The notes under the pieces are model-generated. The model did not search any database. It saw nothing but the letters and a program-made list of their open reading frames with translations, and was not told the DNA's origin. Position numbers and translations under genes: made by a program. A stretch of DNA of 64,000 nucleotides from positions 1 to 64,000 of the forward strand of contig JAKSZP010002724.1 in assembly GCA_022478985.1 (NCBI GenBank), read 5' to 3'. Below, piece by piece: positions 19,321 through 30,402 of this stretch. Source of the stretch: Massospora cicadina (Eukaryota > Entomophthoromycota > Entomophthoromycetes > Entomophthorales > Entomophthoraceae). How positions within the stretch are numbered: position 1 is the first letter of the stretch; each line of letters begins with the position of its first letter.

Positions 19321-21160
19321 TACTTTTCTATACGATTAAAAGCAGGTATGTGCGATTTTAACTAAAAGTATATGTGTAAAAATAACCTCAACTTGCCATG
19401 CCACCAAATCCCAATAATGTCCATGACACCGCTGCCAGCTGCTCCAGAGTGAGGCAGTGGCGCACCACCCCCTAGCGTCTTCTGCCCTCCAGGAAAATGC
19501 GTTCAGATGGTTTTAAGTAGCTTGATAAACTCTTCTGGCCACTCTGCCCCTCCAAAGGACTTAGCGTTCCATCTTGCAATCGTCCACTTAACTTGCCCTA
19601 TCCCTGTGCTCTTCCTTTCTCTACAATTTGCTTCTGCCTTTGTGTCAACTATAATTGACTATTTCTGTACGCTGAAAGAGCAAATATTGACCTTGCCGCC
19701 AATGCCTATAAGCCAGATGAATTATTGATTTCCGCAAATATATGTGCTGTTCTGATATAGGGTTTTCCTCCAAAGAAGACGCTGCTGCCTCTGTGGCGAC
19801 TCACATAATATAAAAACCACCCCATTTCCTACCACTTTCACTCATATCCCTTCTGACACCATGATGGTGGTGTCACTTGCATTTCTTTCTTTAAATCCCC
19901 TACACCAAACGTTTTATAAGGGGAATTGATGTTGGGGCTGTCTGTTTACGGCACTTATCACATTCTCCATTTCACCATTCCTTCTGGTGCAGAGCTCCTA
20001 GCAGCCCCTCAGTCACTGCCACCGTCAAACCCCCCATCAACCCACTATTGGCCAACAGATCGCCGCTTGCTCATATTGCTGAAGCGCTGTATCATCTCTT
20101 TTGACCTTTTGTCAACAATGATTAAAAAATTGGCCCTTTTGTTTTAGTCGACCATTCTAAAAATTTCTGCAGCCGCACTATTGATCCTTCTACCAGTGAC
20201 ACTAATTCTGATACAACCCCAGAGCCATCTTAATTGGGTTTTTTGCTGCTACTACCTGCCAAGCTGGCTCGCCCATTGAGCCAGCATGATAAACTCTTCT
20301 CCCACTCAACTTCCTGCATTGATCCCCATCCTGAATTGTATTCAGCCAATCAGGATCAATAAGGGACCACCATTTGCACCTAAGCGAGTCCCTATTGCTC
20401 CCACCACCTACCCTTATGCTAATGCCCCAATCCAATTCAACCAGATTTTTGGGCCCTATTAAAAAAGGTAGCTAAATTAGGTGAACCGGTTTCTCTCTTT
20501 GCCAAATTGTGCTTTTTAAAACAATATTCAAAAATTAGAAATTGTTGCACAATTCATATCTCACAAAAATGCCATAAACTTTAATGGTAAGCCTTCTAGA
20601 AAGCCCACTAGCTTGTCAAAGATGCTGTTACCTCTTCTAAAAGCCCTCCAAAGCTGTTGCAAAGTCAGTATTAATGCTGGTGAAAGTATTAGCCCCCCTG
20701 GTTTTCCATCCAGCGTCCCGCTTGCAGCCAAACAAAAAAGCACCACCCTTTTTGGACATAAGATGATTCTGTCCTTCACGTTTGTGCAGCGTCCAAGTTT
20801 GGTATCCGCACCAAAATCACCACAGTTATTTAAAGTATTTCCCTGTTCCCTGATATCTGCCTTCAAGATTTGCACGACCTCCTTAAATAATATGAAGCTC
20901 TTGTGTTGCCCAAATTTTAATGCTCCCTCATCTGCATTCCACTACACCCCACCCCAAGGATGTTCACACCCTTGCTTTCTTGCTTATGCCGCTGTTTAAG
21001 CCAATCTTGCAATGAGGTTGTTTTACCTCATGACCCCCTTCCCCCTCCGCTATGGTGGTATAGCAAATTTTAATTTCTCCCTGTTGGTAAAAGCTTTTGT
21101 CTTTATTTCCTATTTTTTGGTTTTTCTTTACATTAATCATATTAGTTTAATAGTAAAATT
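19320..21160 (+). mobile_element. M3, decayed ORF1-only LINE derivative
   Basis: It aligns with M1 from the leader (gtgcgattttaact versus gagcgattttgaat), through the start (ATG at 19,417 versus 22,847), the ccacctagcgttttcc / cccctagcgtcttctg block, gggacttagcgctccacct / aggacttagcgttccatct, and on to about 21 kb. Many substitutions and frame changes remove any coding potential; ORF pieces at 19,507 and 20,613 are remnants. The 3' end near 21,160 is vague and I could not find a TSD. There is no reverse transcriptase, as in M1. Confidence 0.55.
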
Positions 21161-22738
21161 TTATTTTCGCTCTTAGAGAATTTTGGTTTTGTCAGTCTCC
21201 TGGTTGGCTTGCTTTTTATAATAAATAATAATATTTTGGAATAGGGAAATCCTATTTAGGTTTGCATTATTCTACGCTATGGCAATTGCTTTTACACTTG
21301 ATTAACGATGATAACTATAATTTAGAAAAAAAAGCTGAAATATGCCGTTTTTAATAGATGACGTTCTGTTAGCAACTTTTCAGGCGTTCCTTGATCAGAA
21401 ATTGCTATTTCACAATAATATGCTGATAAATTGGGTGGATAACTTCTAAATTATGCAGTTGGTAAAACTATGGAGTCTATCCATTATTGGTTTTGCTATA
21501 TAATTGGTTATCAATATGTTTGCTTATTTCTTTCAGAACCAATGCAAGCTGCTCATTGCTTTTTGAACATATTTGGCTCTATTGAGATGAGGTCCAGCGA
21601 TATTCTGTATTTAGTTATAACAAATTATTATCTCAATGCAAACCAGAATAAATTAAATCCTCAGTTTAAGATTTCACCCATATAAGAGAGAATCCTGAAA
21701 TATACTATGCTAACTGTATGGTTTTAATGCTATACATAAAATCTCAAATTTCTTATTTGGCATCTATACCTTTCTATATTAGTAATTTTTCTAGCACTAT
21801 ATTAAATTACAGCATAAAATATATAAGCTTCAAAGTAGGTAACACCTTAATTAAATGTTAAGTCTATATATCTTCAAAAAAATTTACTTAAGACAAAAAT
21901 GCTATAAACAAACAATAAAATTAAGTGGTAAGCACCTATAATATCTTAATTAGTTATCTATATTATACTATAAACTATGAGAGCTTTCTTTTAAACTCCA
22001 AGTAATATAAATAAGTGGATAAATAAATAGATTTAAAGGTATAGCTTATAATTAAATACATTATTTGCTTATTGAGCTTTTATCAATCTGCCTCTGGTAT
22101 AGATATTGATATAAATTTTAAAAAGATTAGAAACAGGAATAGATAACTTACAACTTATGTGACATAATATAATATTTGATAATAAAATTATTTATGAAAA
22201 GGAAATGTGCTTAAAAGAATTAAATATAAAAATCCATGTAGCTGAATATTAATTCTGGTCAGATCCACCTAATATGATGCCATTTCCATAGTATAGTAAG
22301 TAATTATTAATAAAAAAGCACTAGAGAGGTAGTAAATGAGATAAGAAGAGCGTAAATTGCAAAGAAATCTACAACAGTTCTTTTTTTAATAAAAGGATGT
22401 GAAAACTAAAATTTTATAATTTATATGTACAGCATATAGTTATAAGGTAGTATATATCTGTTATAAAGACAACAGTGCGCCTATATAAATGTTAAAAAAA
22501 ATATAACTTTAGCTAGTATCCTAGAAGTTATTGTAATACATAATATCAGATGGTAAGTTTATTTAGTTTATGATAAATCATATGACTTATCTAGTAAATG
22601 ATATCTGGCATTTTAAAGTGAATTTAATTATTTTAAATTAGAAATTCTATTAAACTTCACAATTTCTAAAAAAAAGAATATAATTATGATTTTTCTATCT
22701 AGTCTTATAGCCCTAATGTCACATTTAATTACTTTAAC
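21161..22738. other. unclassified, very AT-rich stretch
   Basis: About 1.6 kb of very low GC content with only short chance ORFs. It is the target into which M1 inserted. I see no element signature. Confidence 0.4.
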
Positions 22739-22754
22739 AATTATATGCCACTAA

Positions 22755-24659
22755 AAAACTCTCTTTAACCGCTCAAAGTCACTTTTGAGCGATTTTGAAT
22801 TTAAGTTTATTTATCTACAGCCATCTGCCCAAAAACCTATTCTTTGATGTCCTTGGCTCTGCCGCCTGCCACCCCAGTGTGGGGTAGCAGTGCACCCCCA
22901 CCTAGCGTTTTCCACCCTGCAGGCAAGCGCGTTCGGATGGGTTCAAACAGCCCGCCCACTGCTTCCAACTGTTTTGTCCCCCCACGGGACTTAGCGCTCC
23001 ACCTGGCGCGCGCCCACCCTTCTCGCCCCCATCCTCTCGCCCTCCCTCGCTCTGCTATCCGCTATTGCCTCAGAGTGGACTATGGGCGTTTGTTCCCATA
23101 TGCCGATAAGGCAATTATTGACCTAGCCACTACAGCCTTTGCGCCAGCTGGCTTTATAGACTTCCGCCCTTTTAAGGGCTACTTTGACGTTGGGTTCCGA
23201 TCTGAGGAGGATGCTGAAGCGGCAGCACAAACTCCTCTAATTTATAAAAAAAACCCCATTCCCACAACCCGTACTCGCCTCCCTTCAGACACCACGCTAG
23301 TGGTATCCTTTGCAAATCTCCCATCCCACCTTCCACCCCAGGTTTTGTATGACCAGTTGGTCGCGGGGCTAATGGCTTAAGGCACTCAGCCCAACCTCAT
23401 CTTTGCCATTCCATCTGGTGCAGAACGCCTTGCTGCTCCTCGTGCAACAGCCACCATCATACCACACCACCCTACCATAGCCCAACAAATCCCACCCCGC
23501 GCTGTGTGGCTGCAGCGCCAGATCATTTCTTTTGGGCTCAGGTCGATAATGGTAGGCAGATTTGTTCCCTCTGCTTTGGCATCAACCATGCAAAAAGAGC
23601 GTGCCCTAAGGCCAAATCTGCTGATGCAACTTCTGAGCCCCCTCTGGAGGTTCAGTATGGGGCACTTTGCTGCCCCCTCCCACCCTCCAATCTCGCTCAG
23701 TGGGCCCACATGGAAAATCAGCCCCACCCAAAACCTCCATCCTCACTCTCCCACCTAAATCTAAGCCAGCCAATCAGAGCAATGCTTGGACCAACATTCA
23801 CACCCAAGCAGCTGCCCATTCGCCCAATCCTACCCACTCAAATTTAAATGCCACTATTCCAGTGAACCAAAATCCATGGGATCTATTGGCTGAAACTGAC
23901 GAATCAGGTAATATCCTCATTAGTAAGCATACAGGTCAACCTCTCTGCCATGGCGATTATGGTTGGGCAGAATTTTTCCTTCCTGACTTTGATGAAACCC
24001 CTACCCCTCACCATTTCGCTCCTCTACCCAATACAGCCCCCTTCCAAAGTGACCACCAGCTCGCCTTAGCTGCGGTGGCCTCTCCTCATTGCCCAAAACT
24101 ACGCACCGCGGTGGCCCAGTCAGTGGCTCAGCTCCAGCATGGCCTGCCCACCATCTTCTTCCCCCCCGACTTCCCTGAATCTCCCTGCAGTGACATCTCA
24201 AAACTATTTGATGATGCTGAAATCGCTGTTATGAATGTCGCAACGCTTGCTTCATTCAACCCCTCAGCCAAAATCACCCGCCACAGTATCCCCCTTTTCA
24301 CCCAACTTCCTGAAGCCCGCAAAGAAGCTGAAGTTCTCCTCGCAGCTTTTGTTGAAACACTTTCCCATCATTATCTTGATGCAGAAGTGGAAAACTCTTA
24401 CTACGCTGACCTCAGCCCCCACTATGCAGATGCCCCAACGCCCTGGCTCTCTGCTCTGATCCGGTACTGTAACCAACACCCCTTGATCAAGGTGGGTCTT
24501 TCTGAAAACCAACCCCCTGACCCCTCCTCACCCTCTGCCATGGTGGGTTAAGCAGTTTCTGCTTCCCACCTGGTTAGTAGTTTGTTTTGCCGTTTTGAGT
24601 GTTGTGATCGGTACTGTCTATCCCCTGGTCAGCATACCTCGAATAAATCTAAAATCTAA
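22755..24659 (+). mobile_element. M1, full-length ORF1-only (half-LINE) element
   Basis: It is flanked by a perfect 16-bp duplication aattatatgccactaa (22,739-22,754 and 24,660-24,675), the hallmark of LINE-type target-primed insertion. It has a 92-bp leader with a hairpin (cgctcaaa..tttgagcg), one long ORF1 region, about 110 bp of 3' sequence and a short tail aataaatctaaaatctaaa. There is no endonuclease or RT, and no room for them: the stop at 24,549 is followed by tail and TSD. The 3' end shares the tgtctatcccctggtcagc..aataaa motif with LINE N1, M2 and the SINE. It is more GC-rich than its surroundings. Confidence 0.82.
22847..24551 (+). pseudogene. M1 ORF1 (RNA-binding Gag-like protein), frameshifted
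   Basis: Starting at ATG 22,847: a Pro/Ser-rich N-terminus, then an RRM-like region (YFDVGFRSEEDAEAAAQ, TLVVSFANLP) ending at an in-frame TAA at 23,378. It continues in frame (NLIFAIPSGAERLAAP). A frame change near 23,505 leads to a zinc knuckle CSLCFGINHAKRAC (CX2CX4HX4C) near 23,565, and another at about 23.7 kb leads to the C-terminal part. That part has NPWDLLAETDESGN, PDFDETPTP, FNPSAKI and PHYADAPTPWLSA. The same order of RRM-like region then knuckle appears in LINE N1 ORF1. The C-terminal domain is shared with D but not seen in N1. ORF1 proteins coat LINE RNA. Three lesions only, so this copy is fairly young. Confidence 0.72.
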
Positions 24660-24675
24660 AATTATATGCCACTAA

Positions 24676-24833
24676 GTTGTCAAAACACTCATACAAAAAC
24701 AGACATAACTTTTTTAATGGCAAAGAAAATTGTAGTATGAGGTAAATGAAGAATTTTATTGAATTGCAATGCCTAAACTGTAGTTGCTTTGATACTGAAC
24801 ATATATATTCTAAGTTCTATTAACTATATATAT
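24676..24833. other. short unclassified spacer between M1 and TyL
   Basis: AT-rich, no ORF. It continues the pre-insertion sequence left of M1. Confidence 0.4.
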
Positions 24834-24838
24834 GATGT

Positions 24839-25450
24839 TGTAACAAATGAGTTTGCACCAATACCCCACAAGGGAATCGGGAAGTTATAGCTATATACCT
24901 AACTCCGCTAGAGACCAGCCCGCCAGAGTCAATCCCTGAACCCATCCGCTGAGTTCTGACATTGGCACGTGCCCTTGGATCCCTGTCCACATGCTGTAGG
25001 AGGATACTGAGTAGCATGCCAACGCCACACCATGCCCACTATGGGAGATCATGCCTTTGATCTGATATTCTATATTAAATAAAATATTTTTTTTGATTCT
25101 GCCAACAAATTTTTATTTAATTTTAGGATTTATTGTAGAAGACTCAACTGGCTATTCAAGCCAGCCTATCCTCAAATATATAGTGCATTTGCAAACATAA
25201 AATAGGCTTTCCACTATGCCAAGATCTCCCAAACCATCCTGCACATCTCAGGTGAAGATTCCATTCCCCATGGAATCATTATCCAAAATGCTTGTAAGTC
25301 TAACGTCTATTGACTCAGATGTGATTCAGCTTAAGTCTATTGAATTACCCTCGCTCCAATTCCTTTTAATTCAGGTTTCTTCTTATATTCAGATTTAGTA
25401 CTAACTGATCCATAGCAATGTATGGATCAGGTACCACCTGATCCTTTAAA
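24839..25450 (-). repeat. TyL 3' LTR
   Basis: It is the direct repeat of 26,334-26,945, with many blocks identical over tens of bases. It carries a perfect 10-bp stem (ctgatccata / tatggatcag, 25,405-25,430) overlapping a second inverted repeat ggatcaggt / acctgatcc near its outer U3 end. Confidence 0.82.
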
Positions 25451-25467
25451 TCACCCCCCTGTGAAGA

Positions 25468-26173
25468 TCAGAATCCCTGGGCCATCCCCAGGCACTGCAT
25501 GCTGACATCTCCTGTTTGCCACGTTGTCTCCTCCTTCAGATCACCTTTCCATTTTACTTGCACATGTGGCCAGCCCTTTGCCCATCTCCCAAGCTCTGGA
25601 TCCGGTGTTCTGTGCTGATCCTCCTGCCGCTTCCAATGTGTCATTGCCTGTTCTAAATGACCCCATAACTTCTCCTTGGCATCCATCTGAGCACACATCA
25701 TCTCATCCATCTCCCAGTGCACTCCATCCACAGCTCCTATGGATGCTCTTTGTGGATCTGCCTGTTGCTTCTGGTGGGCCACCGCCCACTCCAAACTTCC
25801 CCATAGCTCTCCCTCAGTATCCGCCAGGGCACATGCCATCTTGTCTACCTCCTGACACACTCTGTCCATGGCCTTTCTGGACGCTCCTTGTGGATCCACC
25901 TGTTGCTCTTGCTAGGCCACCGCCCGCTCCACACTTCCTCATAGATTTTTCTTGATATCCGCTATGGCTAACGCCATTTTTCCACCCCCTGGTACAACTT
26001 ATCCACAGCTCCTTCAGACACCTTTTGGGTATCCGCCTGCTGCTCCTGATGGGCCACTGCCCGCGCCATACTCCCCCATCAATTCTCCTCAAGATCTGCC
26101 ATGGTCTGCGCCATTTCATCCAACCCTGGTACACTTCCTCCACAGTTCCTCCCAACACTTGAGCCAACCACAC
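25468..26173 (-). pseudogene. TyL Gag-like repeat protein, minus strand
   Basis: Minus-strand frames 26,173-25,814 and 25,899-25,468 overlap and encode imperfect copies of a 46-residue unit, e.g. AVAHQKQQADPQ..AVDGVHWEMDEMMCAQMDA..LWGHLE. Charged/hydrophobic spacing suggests helices, perhaps a coiled coil. The unit corresponds to a 138-bp DNA repeat. A frame change separates the two parts. The plus strand is also open and Pro-rich (25,524-25,955), as expected of an antisense shadow. The position next to the LTRs suggests a Gag-type protein, but no knuckle or capsid motif is seen, so function is inferred only. Confidence 0.45.
25616..26165. repeat. 138-bp tandem repeat, about 4 units
   Basis: Unit starts at about 25,616, 25,754, 25,892 and 26,028 share gatc(t/c)(g/a)cctg(t/c)tgct..gg(t/g)(g/a)ggccac(c/t)gcccgc and ccatccacagctcct. 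Spacing is 138, 138 and about 136. A period divisible by three keeps the frame. Confidence 0.75.
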
Positions 26174-26333
26174 CTAACACTTTGCTTGAAATACTTTTTT
26201 TAGATCACCGTAGATCCATTCCTTTCCTTTCTGTACCTCCACCTCCTTCAACTCACAGTCCATTCCTCCCCTTCCAGAACATCCACCTCCATCCACTCAC
26301 AGATAAACCAAGAACAAGTTGAGTTGAGTCTAA

Positions 26334-26945
26334 TGTAATGAAAGAGTTTGCACTAATACCCCACAAGGGAATCGGGAAGTAATAGCTATATAACTGACTT
26401 CACAAGAGACCAGCCCACCAGAGCCAATCCCTGAACCCATCTGCCAAGTTCTGCCATTGCCACATGCCCTCGGATCCCTGTCCACATGCTGTAGGAGGAT
26501 ACTGAGTAGCACTCCAACGCCACACCATGCCCACTATGGGAGCCCACGCCTTCTATCCAATATTCTATATGAAATAAAATATTCTTTTTGATTCCGCCAA
26601 CAAATCTTATTTTTGATTTTAGGATTTATCATAGAAGACTCAACTGGCTATTCAAGCCAGCCTATCCTCAAATATATAGTGCATTTGCAAATATAAAATA
26701 GGCTTTCCAATATGCCATTCTCTCCTGAACCATCCTGCACATCTCGGGCAAAGATTTATTCCCCATGGAATCATTGTCCAAAATGCTTGTAAATCCAATG
26801 TCATTTTGACTAAGATGCGATTTGGCTTTGGTCCATCATTTTCCCTTGCTCCGATTCCTTCTCATTCAGGTTTCTTATTATATACAGATTTAGTACTGAC
26901 TGATCCATAGCAATGTATGGATCAGGTACTACCTGATCCGTTACA
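26334..26945 (-). repeat. TyL 5' LTR
   Basis: It is the partner of 24,839-25,450. It starts TGTAATGAAAGAG and ends CCGTTACA, followed by the TSD GATGT. The overlapping palindromes are conserved at 26,900-26,940, where ggatcaggta / tacctgatcc is a perfect 10-bp stem. Confidence 0.82.
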
Positions 26946-26950
26946 GATGT

Positions 26951-27448
26951 AGATTAAATGTATACAATAAACCTTGTAATAATTTAATAGAATTAGGAAT
27001 AGTTAATATACATTATCTTCTGTAGACAATCTCAGTAAAAATATCAAGTAACTTTTTAATATAGAAAAACAAACATAGGAAAGTCTAATTTTAGTACCAC
27101 TTCTAAAGGCAATCTAAGTAACTATATCAAGTTTTTTTAAGGCTGACCACATCAGGTGTTTTAATTGACTTAAGTTGCAGGTGTCAAATTAAATCTAGTC
27201 AATTATACTACACCTAAAAATAGTATATGGTAACATGTTATCTGGACATTATTTTCATATAAAAAGTGTGGTTAGTGAATTGTAGTTAATTGTAAATTAA
27301 AAGTAACATTTTATAAATTAACTAATACTATTGATATATACGCTGCTGTCAGAATGCTTTCAGTAACAGTTACTCAAATATTAAAATCTAAATTTTGTTC
27401 TAAATATTTAAAATAAAATTATTTGAGGAAGGCTAACTAAAGGACAGA
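26951..27448. other. unclassified AT-rich stretch
   Basis: No ORF or repeat recognised. It is the target region into which LINE N2 and TyL inserted. Confidence 0.4.
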
Positions 27449-27465
27449 CTTCTAAAAGCAACTTT

Positions 27466-27480
27466 TTAGTACTAGATGGT
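27466..27480 (-). other. micro-insertion 3 (ACCATCTAGTACTAA) between 17-bp repeats
   Basis: cttctaaaagcaacttt occurs at 27,449-27,465 and 27,481-27,497 with ttagtactagatggt between. The duplicated 17-mer spans the 3' end of LINE N2 and its flank, so the event came after N2 insertion. It has the same 13-mer and orientation as the inserts at 5.06 and 6.78 kb. Confidence 0.6.
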
Positions 27481-27547
27481 CTTCTAAAAGCAACTTTATT
27501 GGGACACAAAGATGAAGAAGAGGCACCCCAGAGGAGCCAAAGCTACC

Positions 27548-28460
27548 TCAAGCTGCCAGCAAGACCGCTAGTGGAAGAAAGAGGAGGAGATTTAGTAAAA
27601 TCCTGAGCCAGTACCAAGCACAAATGTAGGAAAGGGTCCAAGATGAGGAACCAGAAAGGGAACCAGGATGAAACCAAATGGTGTTAGCGTGATGGTATAT
27701 GGCCAAACAGCCAAGCTTGGAATTGATCCATGAGGTGAGATTGGAATTTATAAACAGCCTTTTGGAGGGTGGTAGTAGTGCCATAAAGAGCACAAGGGAC
27801 AACAGTATGTATTGTCCAGATACTGTTAGCTACTAATAAGGCGCGGAAAGAAGGGTGAATTGGGAGGTCGTGGAAATGAGAAGATGTTCTTAGCCAGGCT
27901 GAAAACCTGCTTTTGCTCCTGGAAAAAGAGATGCATAACATTATACTAGATCATTTGAGACGATGGACATTCTTCCAAATGGTGGACTGAAGACCTGTAT
28001 TGGCCACACACAACGCATGAAGACTGAGAGGCGTTGGACTGCTCAGAAGTGCAGTAAACCCTCTTCAGGCATCTTCATACATGGGCGCGAAACTTGGGCT
28101 GTAATAGAGGTGGTGGGCGTACCTCCAAATGTGCTTCTGGGTATTCAATAAGTAGGGTATGTCCAGTGTATCAAGATAGTCAACACGGGTAATGGTAGCT
28201 GGGCAATGGGGTACCAAATTGTGAAAAACGACTTGCCCACGAACTTCTTGTGTGAAAATGGGAATAGGGCGACCCCTCTAAGAGGTATGACCACTGATGC
28301 TATTCTCCATTCTGCGCTCTGCATATTTAGGAGAATCCGCTTGAAGTGGGCAGGGGTCCCATGGGGGCCCGTGGCAGAGGGGTGAGAAGACAGATAGCTA
28401 AGGAGGGTATGGGATGGTCTGGGTTGCGGAGGCATAGAGCATGGGCAAAATTGTAGCATG
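27548..28460 (-). pseudogene. LINE N2 ORF2 C-terminal part, decayed
   Basis: Minus-strand segments (28,459-28,145, 27,941-27,684, 27,802-27,548) correspond by position to the N1 region after RT. The piece FHDLPIHPSFRALLVANSIW and WTIHTVVPCALYGTT matches N1 (SLHALVVAIAMWTIHTIVF). The zinc-binding motif clear in N1 is broken here. Confidence 0.5.
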
Positions 28461-28989
28461 CCACATGAGACCAGTGCCAGGAAGGGAGTGTAGGACTAGT
28501 TACTCATGCAATCCAGGAGCCAAGTATTTTGGAGGCATGGTCCACGTAGTTGATTTTTCCAATACCTCCACTATGGCGTGAACCAAACAGGACATTCAGA
28601 TGCATAGTTGGAGGGCGGCCTAAACAAAGCCACCCTTGGATCAGGGCATATAGGGTAGCAAAGAAGAGCGGAGAGAAAGCTATAACGTGTTCAGGTAACC
28701 AAATAATTTACAGAAGCAGGGTGTTAGCAACCACGACCTGTCCTGTCAGTCTGGTTTACTGGCCTCTGATGGAGGTGATGCGCATAGTAAAGTTGTCTAA
28801 GATGTGATGCTCCATTTAGAAGTGGTGTACCCTCCCGCTTCCAGCCATACTCTCAGGTGGCGCAACGGACCCTCTTTAGGCCTGAATAAAAAAGGTAGCA
28901 TGAGAGGGGCGATTTGGGATGACAGCCTGGGTAAGCTAATAAGAGACTGAGCTGCTGTAACACGCTGATTGAAGGGCGCCGGTGACCAG

Positions 28990-29690
28990 CGGGCTTAGTA
29001 TCTTCTGATGAGAATGATTTTGGTCTTGGAAGCGTTTAGGGCTGCGTTGCTAACCCTGGAGTACACCTGGATAGTTGCCTCCAGATTGCGTGCATCGTGA
29101 TTGCTAGAGACCTCAACCACACAAGCATCAGAGAATACAAGCATCTTGACCAAGTCCTGGCCTTGAACATGAACACCAGTAAGATGTGCATTTACAGTGC
29201 GGAGGAGTGAGTCAAGGCTGAAGTTGTATAAAAGTGGTCTTAATGGGTCCCCTTGACGGAGACCCCTTTGAAGGAGAACCAAATCAGTAGGAAACCTGGT
29301 CCACGCACTGCCATTGAGATTGATTAAATGAACTTGTTAAGCAGATGAACTGGAAGGGAGTTGGAACTTGTGAAGGCAGGCCCTGAGGTAATCCCAGTTG
29401 ACCTGATCATAGGCTTTCTGTTGATCTAAGAACACAAGCGCCCCAGTAGCTGGAGATTGGCAAACATTGACTACAGTTTGTATTTTGTCCCATATTAATT
29501 GCTTGGGGACAAAGCCAAAATGCTATGGGGAGATCACCTCAGAGGCAACTTCCCCAAGGCGGTTAGCCATTAATCTAGTAATTTTTTGGTATCTGTGTTG
29601 ATGAGGGAAGTAGGGCGCCAGTTCGCTAAGTCTAGCTTATCCCCTTTTTAAACAATGTTACCATATTGGCATTTCGACCCCTGAAAGGAG
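28990..29690 (-). pseudogene. LINE N2 reverse transcriptase
   Basis: On the minus strand LLQRGLRQGDPLRPLLYNFS and LDSLLRTVNAHLTGVHV are clear RT palm motifs, nearly identical to N1 (GLRQGDPISPLLYNFSLDPL). The catalytic box reads FSDACVVE where N1 has FADDCVVG, so the second aspartate is lost and this copy is inactive. Upstream, up to 29.69 kb, the earlier RT motifs are recognisable only at DNA level, with an internal frame change. Confidence 0.7.
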
Positions 29691-30402
29691 GCGTGTCTCT
29701 AAGAGACATTTGTTCATTGAGGCTAGCATTAGGGAGGATATAATATCAAAATCTTTTTGATAGAACTCTTAAGAAATCCCATCTATCCTGGGCTTTTCCT
29801 TTGTGGTGCACCATGAGCGACATGCCAGAGTTTGTCGCAGGTGATCAAAATTCATTAACTCTGGGTAGCATAAACTGGTGCAGATATGTGCACCAGTGAG
29901 GAATTCATAGATTTTGGCAGGTTAACTTGGTTGTACCTGTACAATTCAGAGTAATAGTTAAGAATTCCAGCTGACACCTTCTCCAGTGTTTCCGCGATGG
30001 TATTTTCCAGCCGCATCACCTGTGTGTAGGCCAAGCTCTATTGCAGAGCAAAAATTTGGTGGCAGAAGGGAGTGGAGCACGTTTTGCTCGCTTTGATATT
30101 TTTTGCCTTATACTGAACACAAATTTGCTGCTTGTGTTGTCTTACCAGCGTGTTTAGATGGCTGGACACTAATGCCATTTACAAACCCAAGCAGGCTGTA
30201 CCCTGCAGCGAGGACATAACTCTCCAGGTGGTCCACCACTGCTAGGGTGCACTAAATGACTGCTTAGATAGCCTGAGAGCACCGTGATGAGATGTGGTTT
30301 GCCTGGTAGATTGTGTTTGCTTTAAAGGTTAAACATGTTGAGAGGGATCGGCACAGAAAGAAGTTATGACCTCCTGCTTTGAAGTTTTGGTGTCTTTCCA
30401 TC

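Larger units (their letters stand above)
24839..26945 (-). mobile_element. TyL, short non-autonomous LTR element with a coding tandem repeat
   Basis: Two 612-bp direct repeats (24,839-25,450 and 26,334-26,945) enclose 883 bp and are flanked by GATGT on both sides (24,834-24,838 and 26,946-26,950), a perfect 5-bp TSD. Ends are TGTAAC..TTACA (one copy mutated to TTAAA). A G-rich purine tract acaGGGGGGTGA directly inside the left LTR, read on the minus strand, marks that LTR as the 3' one, so the element is minus-strand. No protease, RT or integrase exists. Size and layout fit a TRIM/LARD-like element mobilised in trans. The only coding-like feature is the repeat-rich ORF. Confidence 0.82.

Noticed and set aside
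25524..26203. Proline-rich plus-strand ORFs
   Set aside because: Antisense shadow of the TyL repeat ORF; the polypurine tract puts the element on the minus strand.
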